A stretch of DNA of 64,000 nt from Dechloromonas sp. H13 (GCF_009469615.1 NZ_SSXX01000003.1:353697-417696); one strand, 5' to 3'; positions 49,000-59,761 are shown, counted from the first letter of the stretch. Numbers and translations: made by a program. The notes: generated by a model not told the origin, from the sequence alone.

Positions 49000-51900
49000 T
49001 CATGCGCCAAGGGTCATCAATGTCGTGTTGCCGCCGGCCGCCGTCGTATTGACGCTGACCACGCGCTCCGCCAGCAGGCGGTAAAGCGGGTAGCGGCCAC
49101 TCGCGCGCTGCGGGCGAAGCAGCGGAATCAGCGGCCCCGGCTCGTCCGCCAGGCGCTGGCGCAGGCGGGCGGCGGCCGCATCGTCGCCGGCGAAGAGTAC
49201 GCCGGCGATGCCCGCATGATCCGCCGCCGGCCGCAGCCTGACCGCGGCAGCGAGTTCCGGAGGAAGGTCATGCACCAATTTTCGTGTTTCCGGCGTGTCG
49301 ACCGCAGCAGGCGCGTTACCGGTGGCAATCACCGCCACGAACTGCGCCAGCAATTCCGCTTCGTCGTCGGCCAGGCAGAGCAGCGTGCCGCGCGGCGCGA
49401 AATGCAGGGTATTGCGCTCGCCGGTCGGGCCCGGCAGCTCGATCCGCGCCTGGCGCAGCGAGCGCGCCGCGTCGTCCTCGCAGCGGCTGGCCAGGCGGTT
49501 GCGGCCGCTGGCGGAGGCCCACGCCACGAACTGCCGTAGCCGCGGCGGCAGGTCGCCGGGCGGACCGCCGAAAGCCGTCGGCGCGACATCGGCGCTGCCC
49601 GCCAGGCGGTGCAGGTAGAGCGGGCCGCCGGCCTTCGGCCCGGTGCCGGAGAGCCCCTCGCCGCCGAACGGCTGGACGCCGACCACGGCGCCGACCATGT
49701 TGCGATTGACGTAGATGTTGCCGACGTGCGCCTTGCCGGTCACCAGCTGCACGGTTTCGTCGATGCGGCTGTGCAGGCCGAGCGTCAGCCCGTAGCCGGT
49801 GGCGTTGATGGCATCGACCAGTTCCGGCAGCGCATGGCCGGCGAAGCGCAGGACATGGACGACCGGCCCGAAGACTTCGCGCCGGAGATCGCCCGGCGCA
49901 CCGATCTCGATCAGCGTCGGCGGCACGAAGCAGCCGTCGGCGCAGGCGGCCGGCAACGGCAACTGGAACACCGGCCGGCCGCTCGCCCGCATTGCTTCGA
50001 TGTGGGCAAGCAGGACGCCGCGCGCCTCCTCGTCGATGACCGGGCCGATGTCCGTCGCCAGGTCGCCGGGGTCGCCGATGCGCAGTTCCTGCATGGCAGC
50101 CTTGAGCATCGCCAGCACGCGCTCGGCGATATCGTCCTGCAGGCACAGCAGGCGCAGCGCCGAGCAGCGCTGGCCGGCGCTGTCGAAGCCGGAAACTAGG
50201 ACGTCCTGCACGACCTGCTCGGGCAGGGCCGAGGAATCGACGATCATCGCGTTCAGGCCGCCGGTTTCGGCGATCAGCCGCACCTCGTCGCGCGGTGCGA
50301 TGCTCCGGTTGATCAGCCGCGCCACCTCGGTCGAGCCGGTGAACACGACGCCGCGCACGCGCGCATCGGCGGTCAGCGCCGCCCCGACGGTCTCGCCGCG
50401 GCCGGGCAGGCACTGCAGCACGGCGCGCGGAATGCCCGCCCGGTGCAAAAGTTCGACGGCGAAATGGGCGATCAGCGGCGTCTGCTCGGCCGGCTTGGCG
50501 AGCACCGGGCTGCCGGCCGCCAGCGCCGCGCTGACTTCGCCGATGAAGATGGCGAGCGGGAAATTCCACGGGCTGATGCAGGCCACCGGCCCCGGCGCTT
50601 CGCCGCCTTGAAAATCGCCCGCCAAAAGCTGTTGACCGTAGTAGCGACAGAAATCGACCGCCTCGCGTACCTCGGCGACGGCATTGCCCCAGGTCTTGCC
50701 GGCCTCGCGGATGCACAAGCTGAGCAGCGGCACGCAGTTCGCCTCGAGCAGGTCGGCGGCGCGCGCCAGCGCGGCGGCCCGTTCGCCGGGAGCGGTCGCG
50801 AACCAGCCCGCGGCGGCATCGGCGGCATGCTTCAGGGCATGTTCGACCGCCGCGCCATCGGCTTGGCGCACGCTACCGACCCGGTCGCGGCGGTCGGCCG
50901 GGTTGAGCACCGGCTGTTCCGGCCCGCCAGATTCAACCTCGCCGGCGAGCAGCGGGTACGCCTGCCAGCGCTTTTCCGCGAGCGCCGCCAGCTCGCCCCG
51001 CAGGCGGGCGATGGTGGTCTCGTCCGCCAGGTCGACGCCTGCCGAGTTGATCCGCCCTGCCCCGTAGAGGTCGCGCGGCAGCGGGATCTTCGGATGCCGC
51101 GCACCGCCCGCGCGGGCGACCTCGGCCAGCGGATCGGCGACCAGCTCGGCGACCGACACCGCCTCATCGACGATGCGGTTGACGAAGGAACTGTTGGCGC
51201 CGTTCTCCAGCAGTCGGCGCACCAGGTAGGGCAGCAGGGTTTCGTGGGTGCCGACCGGCGCGTAGATGCGGCACGTCTTGCCGAGGTGCTGCGGGCCGAC
51301 CACGTTGTCGTAGAGCGGCTCGCCCATGCCATGCAGGCACTGGAATTCGTAATCGTCGATGCCGCGTTCGCGCGCCATCTGGAACACCGACGCCAGCGTC
51401 TGCGCATTGTGCGTGGCGAACTGCGGATAGACCGCATCCGGCGCCGCCAGCAGGCGGGCGGCGCACACCAGGTAGGAGAGGTCGGCGTGCGGCTTGCGCG
51501 TGAACACCGGGTAGTCGGCCAGGCCATCGACCTGGGCGCGCTTGATCTCGCTGTCCCAGTAGGCGCCCTTGACCAGCCGCACCATGATCCGACGCCCGCT
51601 GCGCCGAGCCAGGTCGACCAGCCAGTCGATGACGAAGGGGCAGCGTTTCTGGTAGGCCTGCACGACGAAGCCCATGCCGTGCCAGCCGGCCAGTTCCGGG
51701 TCCTCGGCCAGCGCCGCGAAGAGATCGAGCGAGAGTTCCAGCCGGTCGGCTTCCTCGGCGTCGATGTTGAGCCCGATGTCGTAGCGCCGCGCAAGCAGCA
51801 TCAGGCCCTTGAGGCGCGGCAGCAGTTCGCCCATCACCCGTTCACGCTGGCTGCGCACGTAACGCGGATGCAGCGCCGACAGCTTGACCGAAATGCCCGG

Positions 51901-52605
51901 CCCAGCCCTGACACCGCGCCCGCCGCTGGCGCCACCGATGGCGTGGATGGCCTGTTCGTAGGAACGGTAGTAACGCTCGGCATCGGCAGCGGTGAGTGCC
52001 GCCTCGCCGAGCATGTCGAAGGAATGGGTGTAGCCGCGCGCCTCGTTGTCGCGGCTGCGCGCCAGCGCCGCCGCGATGGTCTCGCCCATGACGAACTGCT
52101 GGCCGAGCAGGCGCATGGCGAAATCGACCCCCTTGCGGACCAGCGGCTCGCCGCCGCGCGCCAGGATCCGGCTCAGCGCCCTGCCGAGCGCGCCGTGGCT
52201 CTGCGTGGCGACCAGGCGGCCAGTCAGCATCAGCCCCCAGGTCGCGGCATTGACGAACAGCGACGGGCTGCCGCCGAGATGCGACTTCCAGTCGCCGTGG
52301 CTGATCTTGTCGCGAATCAGGCGGTCGACCGTGGCCGTGTCCGGAATCCGCAGCAGCGCCTCGGCCAGGCACATCAGCGCCACGCCCTCCTGGCTGGACA
52401 GCGAAAATTCGTGCATCAGGTGGTCGACGCCGCTGGCCTGGCTGCGCTGCCGGCGCACCGCTTCGACCAGGCGGCGGGCCAGCGCCTCGGTCGCCGGCCA
52501 GGACGGGCGCCGCGCGGCAAATTCGTCGAGCAGATCGCCGACGCACGCCGCCTCGTCGCGCCGGCAGGCCGACGCCAGTGCTTTGCGGTCATCGTCAGGC
52601 TGCAT
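49000..52605 (-). CDS. putA: Bifunctional proline dehydrogenase/P5C dehydrogenase PutA
   Basis: 1201 residues. The FAD-dependent proline dehydrogenase domain (about 150-460) has [18 protein letters not shown] and [20 protein letters not shown]. The aldehyde dehydrogenase domain has [20 protein letters not shown] and the catalytic cysteine in [14 protein letters not shown] near residue 813, and a C-terminal flap ends [12 protein letters not shown]. It lacks the N-terminal ribbon-helix-helix, so it is not an autorepressor. ATG 52605 follows GGGGAGAGG. A repeat copy at 49275-49311 encodes AAVDTPE in the C-terminal region. It is divergent from the aminotransferase. Confidence 0.96.
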   Translation of the reverse strand: MQPDDDRKALASACRRDEAACVGDLLDEFAARRPSWPATEALARRLVEAVRRQRSQASGVDHLMHEFSLSSQEGVALMCLAEALLRIPDTATVDRLIRDKISHGDWKSHLGGSPSLFVNAATWGLMLTGRLVATQSHGALGRALSRILARGGEPLVRKGVDFAMRLLGQQFVMGETIAAALARSRDNEARGYTHSFDMLGEAALTAADAERYYRSYEQAIHAIGGASGGRGVRAGPGISVKLSALHPRYVRSQRERVMGELLPRLKGLMLLARRYDIGLNIDAEEADRLELSLDLFAALAEDPELAGWHGMGFVVQAYQKRCPFVIDWLVDLARRSGRRIMVRLVKGAYWDSEIKRAQVDGLADYPVFTRKPHADLSYLVCAARLLAAPDAVYPQFATHNAQTLASVFQMARERGIDDYEFQCLHGMGEPLYDNVVGPQHLGKTCRIYAPVGTHETLLPYLVRRLLENGANSSFVNRIVDEAVSVAELVADPLAEVARAGGARHPKIPLPRDLYGAGRINSAGVDLADETTIARLRGELAALAEKRWQAYPLLAGEVESGGPEQPVLNPADRRDRVGSVRQADGAAVEHALKHAADAAAGWFATAPGERAAALARAADLLEANCVPLLSLCIREAGKTWGNAVAEVREAVDFCRYYGQQLLAGDFQGGEAPGPVACISPWNFPLAIFIGEVSAALAAGSPVLAKPAEQTPLIAHFAVELLHRAGIPRAVLQCLPGRGETVGAALTADARVRGVVFTGSTEVARLINRSIAPRDEVRLIAETGGLNAMIVDSSALPEQVVQDVLVSGFDSAGQRCSALRLLCLQDDIAERVLAMLKAAMQELRIGDPGDLATDIGPVIDEEARGVLLAHIEAMRASGRPVFQLPLPAACADGCFVPPTLIEIGAPGDLRREVFGPVVHVLRFAGHALPELVDAINATGYGLTLGLHSRIDETVQLVTGKAHVGNIYVNRNMVGAVVGVQPFGGEGLSGTGPKAGGPLYLHRLAGSADVAPTAFGGPPGDLPPRLRQFVAWASASGRNRLASRCEDDAARSLRQARIELPGPTGERNTLHFAPRGTLLCLADDEAELLAQFVAVIATGNAPAAVDTPETRKLVHDLPPELAAAVRLRPAADHAGIAGVLFAGDDAAAARLRQRLADEPGPLIPLLRPQRASGRYPLYRLLAERVVSVNTTAAGGNTTLMTLGA
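49275..49311 (-). repeat. Dispersed repeat copy inside putA
   Basis: The coding strand reads CCTGCTGCGGTCGAC, then GCCGGAAAC and GAAAATTGG. In frame, encoding Ala-Ala-Val-Asp-Thr-Pro-Glu in the weakly conserved C-terminal domain. Confidence 0.7.
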
Positions 52606-52770
52606 CACCTCTCCCCTGAAGCACGGCTTTCCTCGCCACGTTACACCGTTTTCATGACAACGGAAGCCCCACTTTGTTTCCCGCTGCCTATAGAATGTTT
52701 CACCGTCGAAGACGCGCCAAATCCCCAACGTGGCCTTCCCGAAAACAAACCAAAGAACCTGGAGACAATC

Positions 52771-53916
52771 GTGACCGCCCTGCTACCCAATGTTGATCCC
52801 GAAGGCCTGCTCGAATACTCGGTGGTCTATACCGACCGCGCCCTGAACCACATGTCGCAACGCTTCCAGGGCGTCATGAAGGACATCTCGCGCATCCTGA
52901 AGCAGGTTTACAACGCGAAGAGCGCGGTTGTCGTGCCCGGCAGCGGCACCTTCGGCATGGAAGCCGTCGCCCGCCAGTTCGCCAGCGGCAAGAAGGTGCT
53001 GGTGATCCGCAACGGCTGGTTCAGTTTCCGCTGGACGCAGATTTTCGAGATGGGGCAGATTCCGTCGGAAAGCATCGTCCTCAAGGCCCGCCAAGTCGCG
53101 CCCGGCCCGCAGTCGCCGTTCGCGCCGCCGCCGATCGCCGAGGTCGTCGCCGCGATTCACGAGCAGAAACCCGACGTCGTCTTCGCGCCGCACGTCGAAA
53201 CCGCCTCCGGCATGATCCTGCCCGACAGCTACCTGCAGGCGCTCGGTGCGGCGGTGCGTGCGGTCGACGGCCTGTTCGTGCTCGATTGCGTGGCCTCCGG
53301 CACGGTCTGGGTCGACATGCAGGCCAACAACGTGGACGTGCTGATCAGCGCTCCGCAGAAAGGCTGGAGCGCCTCGCCGTGCTGCGCCCTGGTCGCCCTC
53401 GGCGAACGCGCCCGCCAGCGGATCGACGCGACGACCAGCACCAGCTTCGCCTGCGACCTCAAGAAATGGCTGCAGATCATGGAAGCCTTCGAGAGCGGCA
53501 GCCACGCCTACCATGCGACGATGCCGACCGACGCCCTGGCCGCCATGCGCGACGTGATGCTGGAAACCGAGGCCTACGGCTTCGACAAGGTCTGCCACGA
53601 GCAGCAGGAACTCGGCCGCCGCATCCGCCGCCTGCTGGTCAGCCAGGGCTTCCCGAGCGTTGCCGCCGCCGGCTTCCAGGCGCCCGGCGTCGTGGTCAGC
53701 TACACCACCGACCCGGATATCCAGAACGGGAAGAAATTCCTCGCCCTCGGCCTGCAGACCGCCGCCGGCGTGCCGCTGCAATGCGACGAACCGGCCGATT
53801 TCCGAACCTTCCGCATCGGCCTGTTCGGGCTGGAAAAGCTGCACAACCCGGAACGGACGGTGGACAACCTCGCCCGGGCGCTGGAAAAGCTGGCGCCCGC
53901 CCCGGCCCACGCCTGA
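52771..53916 (+). CDS. Class V aminotransferase (alanine-glyoxylate/serine-glyoxylate type)
   Basis: 381-residue PLP aminotransferase. VPGSGTFGMEAVARQF is the phosphate-binding region, LDCVASGTVWVDMQANNVDV follows, and the PLP lysine is in SAPQKGWSASPCCALV. It is closest to alanine/serine-glyoxylate or related purine-catabolic aminotransferases; the substrate pair is unresolved. A GTG start at 52771 with TGGAGA six bases upstream is preferred; upstream codons in frame are not family-like. It is divergent from putA across 165 bases. Confidence 0.88.
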   Translation: MTALLPNVDPEGLLEYSVVYTDRALNHMSQRFQGVMKDISRILKQVYNAKSAVVVPGSGTFGMEAVARQFASGKKVLVIRNGWFSFRWTQIFEMGQIPSESIVLKARQVAPGPQSPFAPPPIAEVVAAIHEQKPDVVFAPHVETASGMILPDSYLQALGAAVRAVDGLFVLDCVASGTVWVDMQANNVDVLISAPQKGWSASPCCALVALGERARQRIDATTSTSFACDLKKWLQIMEAFESGSHAYHATMPTDALAAMRDVMLETEAYGFDKVCHEQQELGRRIRRLLVSQGFPSVAAAGFQAPGVVVSYTTDPDIQNGKKFLALGLQTAAGVPLQCDEPADFRTFRIGLFGLEKLHNPERTVDNLARALEKLAPAPAHA

Positions 53917-53934
53917 GCGGGCGCGCCGGACGGA

Positions 53935-54471
53935 TCAGCAGCTGTAGGTGCCCTGCAGGTGCAGGATCTGCTGGTCCAGTTCCTCGGCGTGGATGACCCG
54001 TTCGTGGTGGGCGACCACCGCAGCAAGCAGTTCGTCGCGCGCCAGGAGCCCCGCCAGCCGGCCATCCGCGGTGCGTACCGCGAGGTGATCCAGCCCCTGC
54101 CGGCGCATCAGTTCCAGGGCCTTCGTCACCGTATCGCCCGGCGCCAGCGCCTCGGTGCATGGCGTCATCGCCTCGCCGACCCGCACGTTCGCCGCCTGCC
54201 GTGGCATGCCGACTGAAATGCGGGCGTAATCGCGCGACGAAAAGATGCCGACCAGGCGACCCCCTTCGACCACCGACAAGGCATCGACACCGTTCCGCGA
54301 CATCTGCTGCAGCGCCTCGAGCGCCGCGCGGTCGGTATCGATCGCATGCACGGGGAGCGGCGGCTGCGTGGCGAGAACCGCGCCAATGGTGATTTCCCCG
54401 ACGCGGGGATGTTTCGGCGCATCGGCGCGGTGGCCTTCGACCCGCGCATCAAGAATTCCGTGGACTGTCAT
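53935..54471 (-). CDS. Two-CBS-domain protein
   Basis: 178 residues with a tandem CBS pair: first IDTDRAALEALQQMSRNGVD with LVGIFSSRDYARI, second LAPGDTVTKALELMRRQGLD with LAGLLARDELLAAV. Such pairs bind adenine nucleotides and regulate partners. There is no catalytic domain and no obvious partner beside it. It converges on the aminotransferase gene. Confidence 0.88.
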   Translation of the reverse strand: MTVHGILDARVEGHRADAPKHPRVGEITIGAVLATQPPLPVHAIDTDRAALEALQQMSRNGVDALSVVEGGRLVGIFSSRDYARISVGMPRQAANVRVGEAMTPCTEALAPGDTVTKALELMRRQGLDHLAVRTADGRLAGLLARDELLAAVVAHHERVIHAEELDQQILHLQGTYSC

Positions 54472-54607
54472 CGCATCGTGCTCCCGTTACAAATAATTCC
54501 GACAACTTCCGGCTCCGCCCGGCTAACCTGACAACTCCGCTGCGCCGGGCGGGCCTGAACATTAGGCAAGCCGCAATCCGCCGAGTTCAGGGTAGCGCCG
54601 CTTCGGC

Positions 54608-54613
54608 TATAGT
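54608..54613 (+). promoter_or_regulatory. Possible -10 box for the lytic transglycosylase
   Basis: TATAGT lies 30 bases before the ATG, with a weak -35 (GTTCAG, 54585-54590) 17 bases upstream. Confidence 0.3.
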
Positions 54614-54642
54614 TTCCCCATCGACCACCAAGAACAATTCAC

Positions 54643-55902
54643 ATGTCTCCCCTCGCCCCGACCGGACGCCCACGCGCCGCCGTCCTAGCCGCCTTCGTCC
54701 TCGTCGCCGGCTGCGCGACCCACGCGCAAGCCCAGACCCAGGCCCAGTTCGAGCAATGCCTCGTCCGCCTGCAGCCGGCTGCGCAGAAGGCCGGCGTCGA
54801 GGCGGCCAGCTTCCGCCAGTTCACACAGGGCACGCAGGCCGACTTCACGGTGCTGGAAAAACTTGATTACCAGCCGGAGTTCAAGCTGGCGATCTGGGAT
54901 TACCTTGCCGGCCTCGTCGACGATGAGCGCATCGCCGACGGCCGCGCCATGCTGCAGCGCCACGCCGCCACGCTGCAGCAGGTGGCAGCCGCCTACGGCG
55001 TCGATCCGGCGACAGTGGTCGCCGTCTGGGGCGTCGAGAGCAATTACGGGCGCATCACCGGCAAATATCCGCTGGTGTCGGCGCTCGGCACCCTTTCCTG
55101 CTTCGGGCGCCGGCAGGATTATTTCCGCGGCGAGTTCTTCGCTGCCCTGCGCATCCTGCAGCGCGGCGACATCGCGCCGGAACGCCTCACCGGCTCGTGG
55201 GCCGGCGCCTTCGGCCACACCCAGTTCATGCCCGCCACCTACGAGCGGCTGGCCGTCGATTTCGACGGCGACGGCCGCCGCGACCTCGTCGACAACAGCG
55301 CCGACGCGCTGGCGTCGACCGCCAACTTCCTGCGCCGCGGCGGCTGGCAGAGCGACCTGCCGTGGGGCTTCGAGGTGCGCCTGCCGCCCGGCTTCGACCC
55401 GGCGCTGGCCGGCCGCAAAAACAAGCGCCCGCTCGCCGAGTGGGCCGAACGCGGCATCGTTGCGGTCGACGGCCAAAAACTGCCGAATTCCGGGCTCGCC
55501 GCCGGCGAGCGCACGGCCATCCTGCTGCCTGCCGGGCCGCGCGGCCCCGCCTTCCTCGTCACCCGCAACTTCGACGTGATCTACGGCTACAACGCCGCCG
55601 AAAGCTACGCGCTGGCCATCGCCCACCTCGCCGACCGCCTGCGCGGCGGCGCGCCCTTCGCCACCCCGTGGCCGACCGACGACCCCGGCCTGTCGCGCGC
55701 CGAACGGCGCGAACTGCAGACGCTGCTCGCCGCCCGCGGTCACGACATCGGCGAGATCGACGGCGCCCTCGGCGAGCGCAGCCGCACCGCCATCAAGCTC
55801 GAACAGACCCGCCTCGGGCAGGAAGCCAGCGGCCGCGGCGGCCAGAAGATCCTCAACGCGCTGCGCAGTGAACAGCCGCCGCAAGCCACCGTCGCGCAGT
55901 GA
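54643..55902 (+). CDS. Lytic murein transglycosylase (MltB/SLT_2 family)
   Basis: 419 residues. The N-terminus AAVLAAFVLVAGCATHAQAQ is a lipoprotein-like signal with lipobox VAGC. The SLT_2 domain has the catalytic glutamate in VVAVWGVESNYGRITG and GSWAGAFGHTQFMPATYERL. A C-terminal peptidoglycan-binding domain has LLAARGHDIGEIDGALGERSR. It cleaves glycan strands. A dispersed repeat copy (55455-55493) encodes VAVDGQKLPNSG between conserved blocks. It converges on the DUF1684 gene. Confidence 0.92.
   Translation: MSPLAPTGRPRAAVLAAFVLVAGCATHAQAQTQAQFEQCLVRLQPAAQKAGVEAASFRQFTQGTQADFTVLEKLDYQPEFKLAIWDYLAGLVDDERIADGRAMLQRHAATLQQVAAAYGVDPATVVAVWGVESNYGRITGKYPLVSALGTLSCFGRRQDYFRGEFFAALRILQRGDIAPERLTGSWAGAFGHTQFMPATYERLAVDFDGDGRRDLVDNSADALASTANFLRRGGWQSDLPWGFEVRLPPGFDPALAGRKNKRPLAEWAERGIVAVDGQKLPNSGLAAGERTAILLPAGPRGPAFLVTRNFDVIYGYNAAESYALAIAHLADRLRGGAPFATPWPTDDPGLSRAERRELQTLLAARGHDIGEIDGALGERSRTAIKLEQTRLGQEASGRGGQKILNALRSEQPPQATVAQ
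55455..55493 (+). repeat. Dispersed repeat copy inside the transglycosylase gene
   Basis: CGTTGCGGTCGAC is followed by CCAAAAAC, TGCC and GAATTCCGG. In frame and in the usual coding orientation, encoding Val-Ala-Val-Asp. Confidence 0.7.
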
Positions 55903-55923
55903 TGGCGTCACGGCGAGGCACGG

Positions 55924-56709
55924 CTAGCCCGCGTCGCTCCACTTCTTCTCGCCCGCCGGCACCGCGAAGGGCAGCCAGTTTTCCGGCGGCGGCAGCGGGC
56001 AGGTGGCAAAGGCGGTGAAGGCGCAGGGCGGGTTGTAGGCGAAGTTGAAATCGAGGGTGATTTTGCCGTCGACCGCAACCGGTGTTTTCAGAAAGCGCCC
56101 GGCGCCGTAGGTTTCGCGGCCACTGCTGCGATCGCGGAAGACGAAAAACACGCCATCGTCCCCGACCGACATCGGCAGCAGCGTCACCGTTTCGCCATCC
56201 CGTTCGAATACCGCGCGCTGCGCGACGGCGACCGTTTTCAGTTCCCCGCTGACGTTGGGAACCTCCATGCTCAGCGCTTCCGGCAGGGCTTCCCAGCGGG
56301 CGTCGATGCGCCACGCCGGGTCGTAGTCGAAGCACGGCACGCCGGCGAAATGGCGCGTCGCGGCCCAAGTGCGGTCGCGCACGCGGGCGGCCAGGCGTCC
56401 GTCGCGGTCGACGATGAAAAACGACCATTTTTCGAGGTCGACCGCGGTCGGCTGGCCGGCGTGGTCGGTTTCCAGCACACGCGCCGGACCGCCTTCCGGT
56501 TGCCAGACGACGCGCCCGTCCGCCCACTGCAATTCGCCCTGGCGCGCCGGCCCGCCGGGCAACGGCACCTCGGCGTCGGCAGCGCTGCCGACGCGGTTGG
56601 CGCCCGGCGCCAGCCAGTGCAGGCCGATCAGCCCGAGCCAGCTGTCCGGCCCGGCCAGTTCGGCGTGGCGCGCTGCCTGCCAGCGCCGGTGCGATGCGAC
56701 ACGATCCAT
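55924..56709 (-). CDS. DUF1684 domain protein
   Basis: 261 residues with the DUF1684 signatures DSWLGLIGLHWLAPGANRVG, then RTWAATRHFAGVPCFDYDPAWRI and the C-terminal LDFNFAYNPPCAFT with CPLPPPENWLP. Function unknown. ATG 56709 follows CAGGAGC. Two weaker repeat-like stretches (56047-56082 and 56399-56435) lie inside; the first encodes VAVDGKITLDF, but the family is conserved there. Confidence 0.9.
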   Translation of the reverse strand: MDRVASHRRWQAARHAELAGPDSWLGLIGLHWLAPGANRVGSAADAEVPLPGGPARQGELQWADGRVVWQPEGGPARVLETDHAGQPTAVDLEKWSFFIVDRDGRLAARVRDRTWAATRHFAGVPCFDYDPAWRIDARWEALPEALSMEVPNVSGELKTVAVAQRAVFERDGETVTLLPMSVGDDGVFFVFRDRSSGRETYGAGRFLKTPVAVDGKITLDFNFAYNPPCAFTAFATCPLPPPENWLPFAVPAGEKKWSDAG

Positions 56710-56841
56710 GTTCGCTCCTGTGAATTGATTTCCCTGATTGCCCTGGACCACAGGGTAGCGCCGCGGCGGCCGCATTGAAAGCGGATGGCGAAGCTGACAG
56801 AATGGCCAACGAACCTTCATTGCAATGTACCGGAGATGGAA

Positions 56842-57111
56842 ATGAAACGAGCACTTGTTCTGGCACTGCTGGCGGGCCTGCCCATTTTTGCCCAGGCCGC
56901 CGATGTCAATGTCAACATCGGCAGCGCCAGGATTCAGAGCGGCAACACGACGATCACCTTCGGTGACCGCGACCGGCGCGGCTACTACTGGGACGGCAAC
57001 ACCTGGCGCGATCCCGTGTATTGGGAAAAGCATCACGGCAAAGGCAAGGGCAACCCGAATGCGCCGGGCCAGAACTGCCCGCCGGGGCAGGCCAAGAAAG
57101 GCAACTGCTGA
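56842..57111 (+). CDS. DUF2502 (YpeC-like) secreted protein
   Basis: 89 residues: signal peptide (ALVLALLAGLPIFAQAADV), then the DUF2502 pattern FGDRDRRGYYWDGNTWRDP and a Gly/Lys/Asn-rich tail ending in CPPGQAKKGNC. Function unknown. The second ATG (56842) is preferred because GGAG lies seven bases upstream. Followed by a clear terminator. Confidence 0.8.
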   Translation: MKRALVLALLAGLPIFAQAADVNVNIGSARIQSGNTTITFGDRDRRGYYWDGNTWRDPVYWEKHHGKGKGNPNAPGQNCPPGQAKKGNC

Positions 57112-57132
57112 ACCAGCGGTTCAAGACCTGAA

Positions 57133-57162
57133 AAGCGGACACCAAACGGTGTCCGCCTTTTT
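57133..57162 (+). terminator. Rho-independent terminator after the DUF2502 gene
   Basis: Stem GCGGACACC/GGTGTCCGC with a 4-base loop, followed by CTTTTTG. Confidence 0.85.
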
Positions 57163-57337
57163 GTGGGCGCCTGGATTCCCGCGGCCCGCATTCCCGCCGC
57201 CAGCGCGCCCAGCCGGCCGGGCAAGTTTCGCACGTACGGGAGAAAGCTTCTGCTAGGATGGCTGCATTATCGGGCCTGGCGCCCGGGCGCCGTTTCGGCG
57301 GCGTCAAAACACAGGATCACCCTCAACGGAATCGCCC

Positions 57338-59377
57338 ATGAAAATCGACCTCCGCTTGACCCTGCACTACGGCCTGACGATCTTCCTCAGCGCCTTCCTG
57401 CTGTTCCAGGTCCAGCCGATGATCGGCAAGATGATCCTGCCCTGGTTCGGCGGCTCCGCCTCGGTGTGGACGACCTGCATGCTGTTCTTCCAGATGATCC
57501 TGCTGCTCGGCTACCTGTACTCGCACTGGGTCGTCCGTTTTCTTTCGCCGCGCCGGCAGAGCCTGATCCACCTCTCTCTGCTGCTGGTCAGCCTGGCGCT
57601 GCTGCCGATCAGCCCGAGCGACGCGTGGAAGCCGACCGGCGCCGAGAACCCGACGCTGCGCATCCTCGGCCTGCTGCTGGTGTCGATCGGCCTGCCCTAC
57701 TTCGTGCTGTCGACCACCGGGCCGCTGGTGCAGGCCTGGTTCGCCCGCGAACGTTCCGGCCAGGTGCCCTACCGCCTGTTCGCGCTATCAAATTTCGGGT
57801 CGATGCTGGCACTCATCGCCTATCCGCTGGCCGTCGAGCCGGCGCTGCCGACGCTGTGGCAGTCCTACATGTGGTCCGGGCTGTTCGCCTGCTTCGTCGT
57901 CGCCTGCGGCCTGCTTGCCTGGCGCGGACGCAACGGCACGGCCATCGCCCATCACCACGAGACGCAGCCGCTCGAAGCGCTGCGCCCCGGGCAGATGCTG
58001 CTGTGGGCGGCGCTGGCCGCCTGCCCGTCGATCCTGATGGTCGCCGACACCAGCTTCCTGACCGAGAACATTGCGCCGATCCCGCTGCTCTGGGTGGCGC
58101 CGCTCGGCCTCTACCTGCTCTCCTTCATCCTCTGCTTCGAGCGCCACGGCTGGTACCGGCGGCGCATCTTCCTACCGCTGCTGGCGCTCGGCCTGCTGGC
58201 GCTTGCCGTGCTGCCGACGCTCGGCCTCAACACGCTGCCGATCCATGTCTCGATGGCCATCAACCTCGCCGCCTTCTTCGTCGCCTGCATGGTCTGCCAC
58301 GGCGAACTGGCGCGGCGCCAGCCGCATCCCGCCCACCTCACCGCCTATTACCTGATGCTGGCCGTCGGCGGCGCGCTCGGCGGCTTCTTCGTCGGCGTCA
58401 TCGCGCCCTACTTCTTCAACAGCAACTACGAACTCTCGGTCGGCATCGTCCTCACCGGGCTGGTCACCGCCATCGCCGTCATTCCCGGCCTGAATTTCCC
58501 GCGCCCGGCAGTACGCACCGCCGCGCTGGCCGGCACGGTGGCCTTCCTCGCCCTGCTCTCCGCCATCCGCATCGTCGACCACCATGAGGAAAGCAGCGGC
58601 GCCGAGGCCAGCCTGCGCAACTTCTACGGCACGCTCAAGGTCTTCGCGCGTGAGGAAAACGGCTACCGCAGCATGCTGCACGGCCAGATCATCCACGGCC
58701 GCCAGTTCCTGGCGCCGGACAAGGCCATGCAGCCCACCGCCTACTACAGCCCCGAGGGCGGCGCCGGCAAGACGCTGCTGGCCAAGGCGCAACAGGGGCC
58801 GCTGCGCGTCGGCGTCGTCGGCATCGGCATCGGCACGCTGGCCACCTACGGGCGCCCCGGCGACTACTACCGCCTCTACGACATCGACCCGCTGGTCATC
58901 GACGTCGCCCAGACCCACTTCAGCTTCCTCAAGGACACCAAGGCGCAGACCGACATCGTCATCGGCGACGCCCGCCTGCAGCTCGAGCGCGAAACGCCGC
59001 AGCAGTTCGACGTGCTGATCGTCGACGCCTTCTCCGGCGACTCGGTGCCCATCCACCTGCTCACCCGCCAGGCCTTCGAGCTCTATTTCCGCCACCTCAA
59101 GCCCGACGGCGTGCTCGCCGTGCACATCACCAACCGCTACCTCGACCTCCGGCCGGTGATCAAGACCGCTGCCGACCACTTCAAGCGGCCGGTGCGCATC
59201 GTCGATTTCGACGGCGACGCCGAGCGCGGCCTGTTCCGTTCGCGCTGGGCGATCATCGCCGCCGACGACACCTTCTTCTGCCACCAGGGCTTCGAGGAGT
59301 CGAAGCTGCTCGCCGACCGGCCGGGATTCAAGGCCTGGCTGGACGACTACAGCAGCCTGTTCGCGGTGCTGATGTAG
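57338..59377 (+). CDS. Fused membrane-spermidine synthase-like protein
   Basis: 679 residues. The first about 410 residues hold ten or more membrane helices (LRLTLHYGLTIFLSAFLLFQ onward). The C-terminal region is a spermidine-synthase-like Rossmann methyltransferase fold with VGIGIGTLATYGRPGDYYRL, YDIDPLVIDVA and DVLIVDAFSGDSVPIHLL. The fusion is widespread, but whether it makes polyamines is not established; key polyamine-binding residues cannot be confirmed by eye. A GFA-family gene follows 25 bases later. Confidence 0.87.
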   Translation: MKIDLRLTLHYGLTIFLSAFLLFQVQPMIGKMILPWFGGSASVWTTCMLFFQMILLLGYLYSHWVVRFLSPRRQSLIHLSLLLVSLALLPISPSDAWKPTGAENPTLRILGLLLVSIGLPYFVLSTTGPLVQAWFARERSGQVPYRLFALSNFGSMLALIAYPLAVEPALPTLWQSYMWSGLFACFVVACGLLAWRGRNGTAIAHHHETQPLEALRPGQMLLWAALAACPSILMVADTSFLTENIAPIPLLWVAPLGLYLLSFILCFERHGWYRRRIFLPLLALGLLALAVLPTLGLNTLPIHVSMAINLAAFFVACMVCHGELARRQPHPAHLTAYYLMLAVGGALGGFFVGVIAPYFFNSNYELSVGIVLTGLVTAIAVIPGLNFPRPAVRTAALAGTVAFLALLSAIRIVDHHEESSGAEASLRNFYGTLKVFAREENGYRSMLHGQIIHGRQFLAPDKAMQPTAYYSPEGGAGKTLLAKAQQGPLRVGVVGIGIGTLATYGRPGDYYRLYDIDPLVIDVAQTHFSFLKDTKAQTDIVIGDARLQLERETPQQFDVLIVDAFSGDSVPIHLLTRQAFELYFRHLKPDGVLAVHITNRYLDLRPVIKTAADHFKRPVRIVDFDGDAERGLFRSRWAIIAADDTFFCHQGFEESKLLADRPGFKAWLDDYSSLFAVLM

Positions 59378-59402
59378 TCACACCCATCCAAGGAGGATCG
59401 CC

Positions 59403-59750
59403 ATGCAATACAAGGGAAGCTGCCACTGCGGCACCATCGCCTTCGAAGTCGAAGGCGAGATCACCGGGCTCGTCGACTGCAACTGTTCGATCTGCCAGCG
59501 CAAGGGGTCGTTGCTCTGGTTCGTACCGCGCGCCAGGCTGCGGCTGCTGACGCCGGAGGAAAACATCGCCACCTATACCTTCGGCAAGGGGGTGATCCGC
59601 CACCGCTTCTGCCCGAAATGCGGCATCCATCCCTTCGGCGAAGGCACCGACCCCGCCGGCAACGCGATGGCAGCGATCAACGTGCGCTGCCTAGAGGACT
59701 TCGACTTCTCGCAACTGCCGGTCAAGCACTTCAACGGGCGCGACCTGTAG
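59403..59750 (+). CDS. GFA family protein (zinc-binding CENP-V/GFA domain)
   Basis: 115 residues with the GFA zinc ligands: GSCHCGTIAFEVEG, DCNCSICQRKGSLLW and FCPKCGIHPFGEG. Members were named for glutathione-dependent formaldehyde activation, but most lack proven activity. AAGGAGGATC precedes the ATG. Probably co-transcribed with the upstream fusion gene. Confidence 0.9.
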   Translation: MQYKGSCHCGTIAFEVEGEITGLVDCNCSICQRKGSLLWFVPRARLRLLTPEENIATYTFGKGVIRHRFCPKCGIHPFGEGTDPAGNAMAAINVRCLEDFDFSQLPVKHFNGRDL

Positions 59751-59761
59751 CCGGCGAGGCG

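Noticed and set aside
56399..56435. Repeat-like stretch in the DUF1684 gene
   Set aside because: The block order is similar, but the encoded FFIVDRDGR is typical of the family, so chance convergence cannot be excluded.
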